Assembly: GCA_012295275.1 (NCBI GenBank)
Contig: CM022677.1
Location: 9,801,304-9,855,803 of the forward strand
Length of the DNA stretch: 54,500 nucleotides
From: Chrysomallon squamiferum
Taxonomy: Eukaryota > Mollusca > Gastropoda > Neomphalida > Peltospiridae
Direction of reading: 5' to 3'
Shown: piece by piece, positions 26,801 through 54,500 of the stretch
How positions within the stretch are numbered: position 1 is the stretch's first letter
Layout of the letters: each line of letters opens with the position of its first letter
The notes under the pieces: model-generated
Database searches by the model: none
Told to the model about the DNA's origin: nothing
The model's input: only the letters and a program-made list of their open reading frames with translations
Program-made: the position numbers and the translations under genes

Positions 26801-28601
26801 AAACAAAAATATTTAAAAAATAAATAATAAATAAATACACAAAGGAAATAATTTATTGATACTAAATACCTTCTGGACACAGGTCACCGCTACATTGTTC
26901 ACGTACAATGTCTTTGTCAAGTCCAAAACATGGTGTTGTTGTAGCAGTCGTACAAACACGTTCAACAAACACTGTCCTCTCACAGGAGTCTTCACACTGA
27001 CCACTGTACATCTGCCTCCACTCTGACCACTGTCCACTAGCTTTCAAACCAGAAAAATGTTTTTTAAAATAAATAATAACAGTATTAAAACCAATAACAA
27101 ATCATTAAATGACACCATTGAATAAAAAAAAAAAAAAAATAAAATAAAATAAAATAAATAAATAACTGAACAAAGAAACAAATTAAGAACTGATCTGGAC
27201 AATGGAATACAAGAATTTCAAAAATTAGACTCAATGGAAAGATTTTGCTTGCACTAAGCAAACTTTCTAACTTCAACTGAATGTTTTGAATTAAAGTGAA
27301 AAAACTTCAAAGAAGTTAACATTGAAAACTTAATGATTTTGAACAGAATTAATCTAGACGAAATTATTCTTCTTCTTCTTATGAACTAAACTGAACCAGA
27401 TGAAAGAAAATTAACTGAAGTGAATTCATCAAAAACTGAACCAAATGGAACTTCACAAGCTCAAAAATTGAACCAACACTGAAATGAATTAAGCTGAAAG
27501 CTGAATCAAATTGAACTGACCAGCTGAAAAATGAACCAGACTGAGTTAAGCTGAATTAACTGAAATACCTCTTAAACAGAGCCCATCAGAACAGTTTTCA
27601 ATAACAACATGTTTGCTGAATCCTTTACACCTGTCACTGGATCTGTGTACACACAGTCTGCGAGACAGCACATACCTCTGACAGTCAGCCTGACACTGAC
27701 CAACAATGTGTCTTGACCATGGTGACCACTTACTGACCTCTGGAAAAGATTTTCTATCTCACTTTTAAATAAACTTACATTTCTGAACAGTATCAAAAAA
27801 AATAAAAATAAAGCAACAACATATTACAAACTTTTATTACCAGTCAGCAAAATTAATTTTAAATCAGTGTATAAAATAAATGGATAAAAATATGCATCAA
27901 TTCACAAGTTGTTATTATTATTTATTCCTCTTTAATTCAAAATGGAAAAATGCTGATGCATATTCTAAATATTAGTTTTAAATTAGATTTTTTATAGGCT
28001 GGTAAGTGTAACTGTGCTTGTTGCAAAATGAATGTGCATGCACACACATGCATTGGCTAGAGCAAACACTTCTACTAGTAAAACAGTTTTGTTCACAGAT
28101 AAAGATATGTGAAATATCTGTTTTCTACTAATCTCAGACTGTCACTTGTTAACCATTCATAACATGGATTAGGATTTCCAGCTAAAATGAATATTCCAAC
28201 AATACACTTAACCTATTTCTAAATGAAATATATTCTTATTATATCTGTAGTTAAGGACCATAGAGTGAATACAAGATGAGAGCTGTCATAAAAAAATCTG
28301 TATTTATTGCAAACTATGTTATGAAGGTCAAACCAAACACTGCATACAGATATGAAATGTGTGTGTGTGTGTGTATGAGTTTGTATCTGAGTCAAAGTAG
28401 ACATTGTGATTACACTAATAATATTAAATTACATCATTATAATTCAAGTATTGTTACCACTGTCTGTATTTAGAACATAACAAGAAGTTAAAAATAATCA
28501 CCTGTATTTAGTAATAAATTATTTGTACATGAAGAGGTTACTGTCTCAAGAACATATGGAATTTTATAAATTATTATTATTGATGAATTTGTTTATTGAC
28601 A

Positions 28602-28643
<42 letters not shown>

Positions 28644-29468
28644 TACTGTTTTTGGAGTATTTGTAATCAACTTACTAAAAAGTTACATATTTGTGCAGTG
28701 GGCCAGATATTACTGGAACAACAACAAGGATATTAACAATCATGTTAAAATAAAAAATAGAAAATAAATAATAAAACATAATAAAAACAACAACACCAAC
28801 AATAATAAAATAACACTAATAATAATAAAATAACAATAATAGAAATATAATAATTATTATTATTATAATAACAAGAGTAATATAACAATAATAATAATAA
28901 AAACACCAACAATAACAATAATATGACTACCTTTTATACAGAGTCCAGTTTTACAAATTTCTATGACAACATTTCTGTCCAGACCAAGACAGGGATCTGA
29001 TCTGTTTGAAAGACACTTCCTTTCCAGAAACACGTACCTCTGACAGTCAGACAGACACTGACCAACATAGTGTCTTCTCCACTCTGACCACTGGCCACTT
29101 GACAAAACTTGAAATTGTAAAATAATAACTAACAAATAAATAAATTGATAAATAAATAAATTTAAAAAAAAACAGGTCTAACATTATACAACATAAGTAC
29201 AACACGCACAACTTGCAATAATTTAGATTTATTTCAATTATTTAAAAAAATATATACTAATAATTGAAATTAGTAATTTTAGAACTTTTGGATAAAATCA
29301 TCAGTAGTGGCAAATACAAGTATCAGAAGAGAATGTTTTCATTGTTATTATTATTATATTTGTATTATTAATATTTTGAAAACATAACAGAAAAAAGAAA
29401 AGAACAAATGCTAACAAAACAAAACAAAAACAAAAATATTGAATAAATAAATTATAATAAATAAATAG

Positions 29469-29513
<45 letters not shown>

Positions 29514-29908
29514 TAGAAAAAAATAAAATAAAAGGAAATAAAGAAATAAATAAATAAAAAAATAAAAATAAAAACTAAAAAAAGAAGAAGAAACCGGAAG
29601 AAACTTAATGAGCAGATACATTATAAAGTTATACAACTAAGAGCGTGATTATACAAACCACACGTGACTGAAATATGAATGAACTTGATGATCAGATGCA
29701 CAGTCTTCATTTATAAAACTTCTGAAATAAATTTTCTTATTTTAGTGATGTGAAATAAACACATTTTCAAAAGATTTACAAAGATTAAAAAATAAATTAG
29801 AAATGTTAGAAATCTTTAAGAATAATTTCGTAAAAACTCTATGGAGTCTTTTGTGGGCTTTCCTGGCATATGTTTATGTGTATGTCAGTGCGTGCGTGCG
29901 TGTGTGTT

Positions 29909-29992
<84 letters not shown>

Positions 29993-30757
29993 CATTTCAA
30001 AAATAAAATAATTATATTATTAATTGAGCGAAGCTTAATTAAGAATACTTCGAACAAACCTTATTCTAATTCACTTCTAACGTTTTAAAATCTAAATCAA
30101 CAAAAAATATTCGTACTCACAACAACAATTCACTGGGAAATGGGTGAATCCAGTACATTACGTCAGAAATTTATTGGCGCCAGAAAATGAAAAACGTTTA
30201 TTAATCCTGAATCCGGTTACATAATACTGGAAACTTTATATACGGCTATTAATATAATGGATGCCGACAAAATTAGCAGCTTAGAATTACAATTACTTGC
30301 AATCAAATTAAAAAAATGTTTTAGCACTGCCCGAAATATTTGCTGCTATTTAAATTTAGATTCAGTAAATCTTAAAAAATATCAAGACTCAGCACGATAT
30401 GTGAAATTCTATCTTTTTCTTTTTTTCTATTATATTTTCTTTTTTGTTGTTGTTTTTCTTAGTCACATTTCAGCCAAAAAAAATAAAATAAAAAAATAAC
30501 CAAAAAAATAAATAAAATATAATTAAATAACAAAAAAAATAAAATATAAAAAATAAATAAAAAACATAAGTAAAAAATAAATAAATAAATAGTACTATTA
30601 CTATTACGACTACAACAAGGATTACTACTATTGCAACTCCACAACAACTTATTCCGTTGGCGAAATTTCTGTTAGGTTTTCCCTTTTGAGAATAACTGAT
30701 TGACAATGACATGATAAATAGAAATATCTGTAATACTACCAGTTCAAAAATGGACAT
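23606..30757 (-). CDS. Single-pass membrane protein with four TSP1 repeats (gene-level entry)
   Basis: Seven exons on the minus strand, 30757-30649, 29107-28931, 27739-27569, 27040-26870, 26582-26412, 25445-25355 and 23807-23606, join in phase to 1092 nt, giving 363 residues and a stop. In order the protein has a signal peptide (residues 1 to about 21), a short linker, four thrombospondin type 1 repeats of about 57 residues, a transmembrane helix near residues 273-296 and a basic stop-transfer sequence (RRYRRKK) with a 67-residue tail. TSP1 repeats act in cell adhesion and extracellular recognition, so a surface receptor or adhesion role is inferred. The tail has SYEEM (YxxM type) and LYENT (YxN type), which resemble SH2-binding tyrosine motifs. 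The first exon is the least certain because its donor is weak. No named orthologue is claimed. Confidence 0.82.
24301..25334. repeat. 20-bp minisatellite, about 52 copies
   Basis: The unit aaatagctgtttatatagtt is repeated without indels for just over 1 kb. Three positions are dimorphic: base 2 (a/t), base 6 (g/t) and base 15 (a/g). A t at base 2 seems to occur only with g at base 6. It lies in the last intron of the TSP1 gene, starting 19 bases after the minus-strand donor. Confidence 0.97.
25355..25445 (-). CDS. TSP1 membrane gene exon 6: transmembrane helix
   Basis: The acceptor is gtttcag and the donor gttctc. This 91-nt exon encodes LDSVDSN, then ITFFSTAGVLAVISVTSAA and FYYR, one membrane-spanning helix. 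It ends in phase 2, which matches the next exon's single leading base. Confidence 0.85.
25777..25803. repeat. Poly(T) tract
   Basis: A run of about 27 T lies in an intron of the minus-strand TSP1 gene. It could be a poly(A) tail of a retroinserted fragment on the minus strand, but no body was recognised. Confidence 0.8.
26412..26582 (-). CDS. TSP1 membrane gene exon 5: TSP1 repeat 4
   Basis: The acceptor is ctcacag and the donor gtaagt. This 171-nt, phase 1-1 exon encodes GVWTTWSRH, then PCSSNCQRSVSLRRQC, and ERCAGENCSLSS. Confidence 0.88.
26870..27040 (-). CDS. TSP1 membrane gene exon 4: TSP1 repeat 3
   Basis: The acceptor is tttgaaag and the donor gtattt. This 171-nt, phase 1-1 exon encodes SGQWSEWRQMY, then GQCEDSCERTVFVERVC, a Thr-rich loop, and EQCSGDLCPE. 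Confidence 0.88.
27569..27739 (-). CDS. TSP1 membrane gene exon 3: TSP1 repeat 2
   Basis: The acceptor is tcttttccag and the donor gtattt. This 171-nt, phase 1-1 exon encodes VSKWSPWSRH, then GQCQADCQRY, then RRLC, and later VIENCSDGLC. All six cysteines are present. Confidence 0.88.
28606..28642. repeat. Poly(T) tract
   Basis: A run of about 37 T lies between TSP1 exons 2 and 3. No target-site duplication or element body was identified. Confidence 0.8.
28931..29107 (-). CDS. TSP1 membrane gene exon 2: TSP1 repeat 1
   Basis: The acceptor is atttcaag and the donor gtagtc. This 177-nt, phase 1-1 exon encodes SSGQWSEWRRHY, then GQCLSDCQRYVFLERKC, then two further Cys pairs ending KTGLCIK. WxxW and six cysteines are present; WSEW is a C-mannosylation type motif. 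Confidence 0.88.
29914..29988. repeat. (GA)n microsatellite
   Basis: About 37 GA dinucleotides lie in the first intron of the minus-strand TSP1 gene. Confidence 0.95.
30649..30757 (-). CDS. TSP1 membrane gene exon 1: signal peptide
   Basis: It starts at ATG 30757 and encodes MSIFELVVLQIFLFIMSLSI, a typical hydrophobic signal peptide, then YSQKGKPNRNFANGI. The proposed donor ataa/gttgtt at 30648 is weak but has the phase (1) needed by exon 2. Another phase-1 donor, atca/gttatt, lies upstream within it. With 109 nt the whole coding sequence divides evenly by three. Confidence 0.55.
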
Positions 30758-31343
30758 TATTTTTCGGAAATGATAAAAACATATTCCCGTCAGATCTGCC
30801 GTGTTCCAGTTATGTGGAAGTTACGCTGTTCTCAAACTCTGCTACTGTTTAATAATAATAATAATAATTAAGGAATAATAATAATAAAAAATATTTAAAA
30901 ATATTTAAACAAAAGAATTTTAGTTTTATCTTTACATTTCCTCCCCCCTAAATTATGTAGGCCATACACAGACACCATGAAAGGAAAACTTTAAAGTAAT
31001 TATCGGTATTATCGATAATATCGTTACCTATGGCTTTCATCCAAGGGTTATCAAGAGTTACAACTTTTCTAGTGTCTCTTAAGGCGACTGACCACTAAAT
31101 TTATTTTTATTACCACTTGTATATTCCATGAAACTGACAAACCCATAGAAAGGAGCACAACACACAAAACATCCAAAAGACAACGAAACACAAAACAAAA
31201 GATATAATCTTAGGAAATCACATTACCGTCAGTAATGATTCTATACATTTTAAAACTTTTTAAATAACGTCGAAAAATACGACAACAGTAGTAGACAATA
31301 TATTTACACAGTCTTGTTATTGTTCTGATTTTAAAAATATTAT

Positions 31344-31403
<60 letters not shown>

Positions 31404-31965
31404 AAGAACAAGAAGAACAAGAAGAAGAACAAAATAAGAAAATACATCAAAGTGAAATTTAAAATCAACACGTTTCTGCAAAAGTAAATTTTCTGTAACA
31501 GATTTATCAAATATCAGTTTATATTAATGCTGGAAGTAAGGACAAAAACCAATTTTGTTTTGCCTAATGCAACGGCTAGTGTGTGTATATGTGTTGGGTA
31601 CGCCCGTATACTACCGCGTGCATATATACATATATGCATATGTGAATGTGCATGAATATGTGTTTTTGTGACCGGGTATGTCACGTTGCATCTGTGTGTT
31701 CCTTTCCTTGTAATAAATCTTATTTCATGGTAATAAAGATTCTGACTCTGGGACTGTATTTCAGTAATCTCATAATAAATCAATAATGTACTGAAGTATT
31801 TATTAGCTGAGTCAGACGATTAAAATTATAGTTCGTCAGAACTTGAAACGATTTATCTCTAACGTGTTTCATACTAATGAAACGAGCAGAACTTTATTTA
31901 GAGTTCAGTGAAAAATCATTAATTACTTTCTTTCATGTTCAATATTAAAATCAGAATCCCCGAGA
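30758..31965. promoter_or_regulatory. Divergent intergenic region between TSP1 (-) and M1 (+) genes
   Basis: The two start codons point away from each other across 1.2 kb, so promoters for both should lie here or just upstream. It includes (TA)n at 31347-31401, two poly-GAAC-like triplet runs and a self-complementary atcggtattatcgat at about 31002. No core promoter can be named with certainty. Confidence 0.45.
31347..31401. repeat. (TA)n microsatellite
   Basis: About 27 TA dinucleotides lie in the divergent intergenic region. Confidence 0.95.
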
Positions 31966-54188
<22,223 letters not shown>

Positions 54189-54339
54189 GTAGGTAACAAT
54201 GGCAATGAATATTTACATTTGTTTGTAGTCAGTTTTGTCATTGACGCTAAATAAAAACTAAAGTTTGCAGCTTTTCTCTCTCTGGTTCTCTCTCATTCTC
54301 ACACCCATCCCCCGATACAAGCACCCATAGCCACCGTCC

Positions 54340-54340
<1 letters not shown>

Positions 54341-54408
<68 letters not shown>
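54341..54408. repeat. (CA)n microsatellite
   Basis: About 34 CA dinucleotides lie in the intron after M1 exon 29, close to the window edge. Confidence 0.95.
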
Positions 54409-54411
<3 letters not shown>

Positions 54412-54500
54412 TCACAACAGTATTTAAGAAAAGAACCAACCCATATGGTGCATTTCCATCATACTTTGCAATAATGTGTAATGAACTGATTCAACATACA

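Noticed and set aside
30257-30499. Plus-strand frame of 80 codons (MDADKISS start)
   Set aside because: It lies in an intron of the minus-strand TSP1 gene, ends in low-complexity Phe/Lys code and shows no family resemblance.

Overview
The window looks like AT-rich nuclear DNA of an invertebrate animal. Coding DNA is cut into short exons with consensus GT/AG splice sites. Introns are packed with microsatellites and minisatellites, and the protein families (antistasin-like inhibitor modules, C2H2 zinc fingers, thrombospondin type 1 repeats, membrane M1 aminopeptidase) are metazoan. Many antistasin modules in one gene would suit a lophotrochozoan or cnidarian, but the species cannot be fixed from sequence alone. 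No rRNA, tRNA, CRISPR array, bacterial operon or intact transposon was recognised.

Layout. (1) 18-14293, + strand: the 3' part of a large secreted-type gene. Nineteen consecutive exons each encode one six-cysteine antistasin-like module of about 31 residues, and all introns are phase 1. A short terminal exon, 3'UTR and AATAAA follow. One of the 19 module exons is frame-broken. (2) 14709-18000: no gene found. (3) 19131-20228, +: a single-coding-exon C2H2 zinc-finger protein with nine fingers. (4) 30757-23606, - strand: a complete seven-exon gene for a single-pass membrane protein (signal peptide, four TSP1 repeats, transmembrane helix, 67-residue cytoplasmic tail). The joined exons total 1092 nt, exactly 364 codons including the stop. 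(5) 31966-54188, +, running off the 3' edge: a type II membrane M1 (aminopeptidase N family) gene with two complete-type M1 units in tandem in one reading frame. The second unit keeps GAMEN, HELAH, the distal Glu and the catalytic Tyr. The first has lost the second zinc His, most of GAMEN and the catalytic Tyr, and looks like a pseudo-peptidase.

Most unusual feature. Several tandem arrays in the introns are built from splice-site DNA rather than neutral sequence. About 40 copies of a 55-bp unit carry the last 19 bases of an antistasin exon plus its 5' splice site. A 43-bp array carries the acceptor, and in one unit the first coding bases, of another exon; an inverted 46-bp copy of that exon start lies 3.5 kb downstream. 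Smaller arrays of the same kind precede two other exons. This makes a locus with dozens of decoy splice sites around a modular gene whose symmetrical exons can be skipped without shifting frame.

All gene models were made by eye from splice consensus, phase and family patterns. RNA reads would settle the uncertain joins, which are named in the entries.
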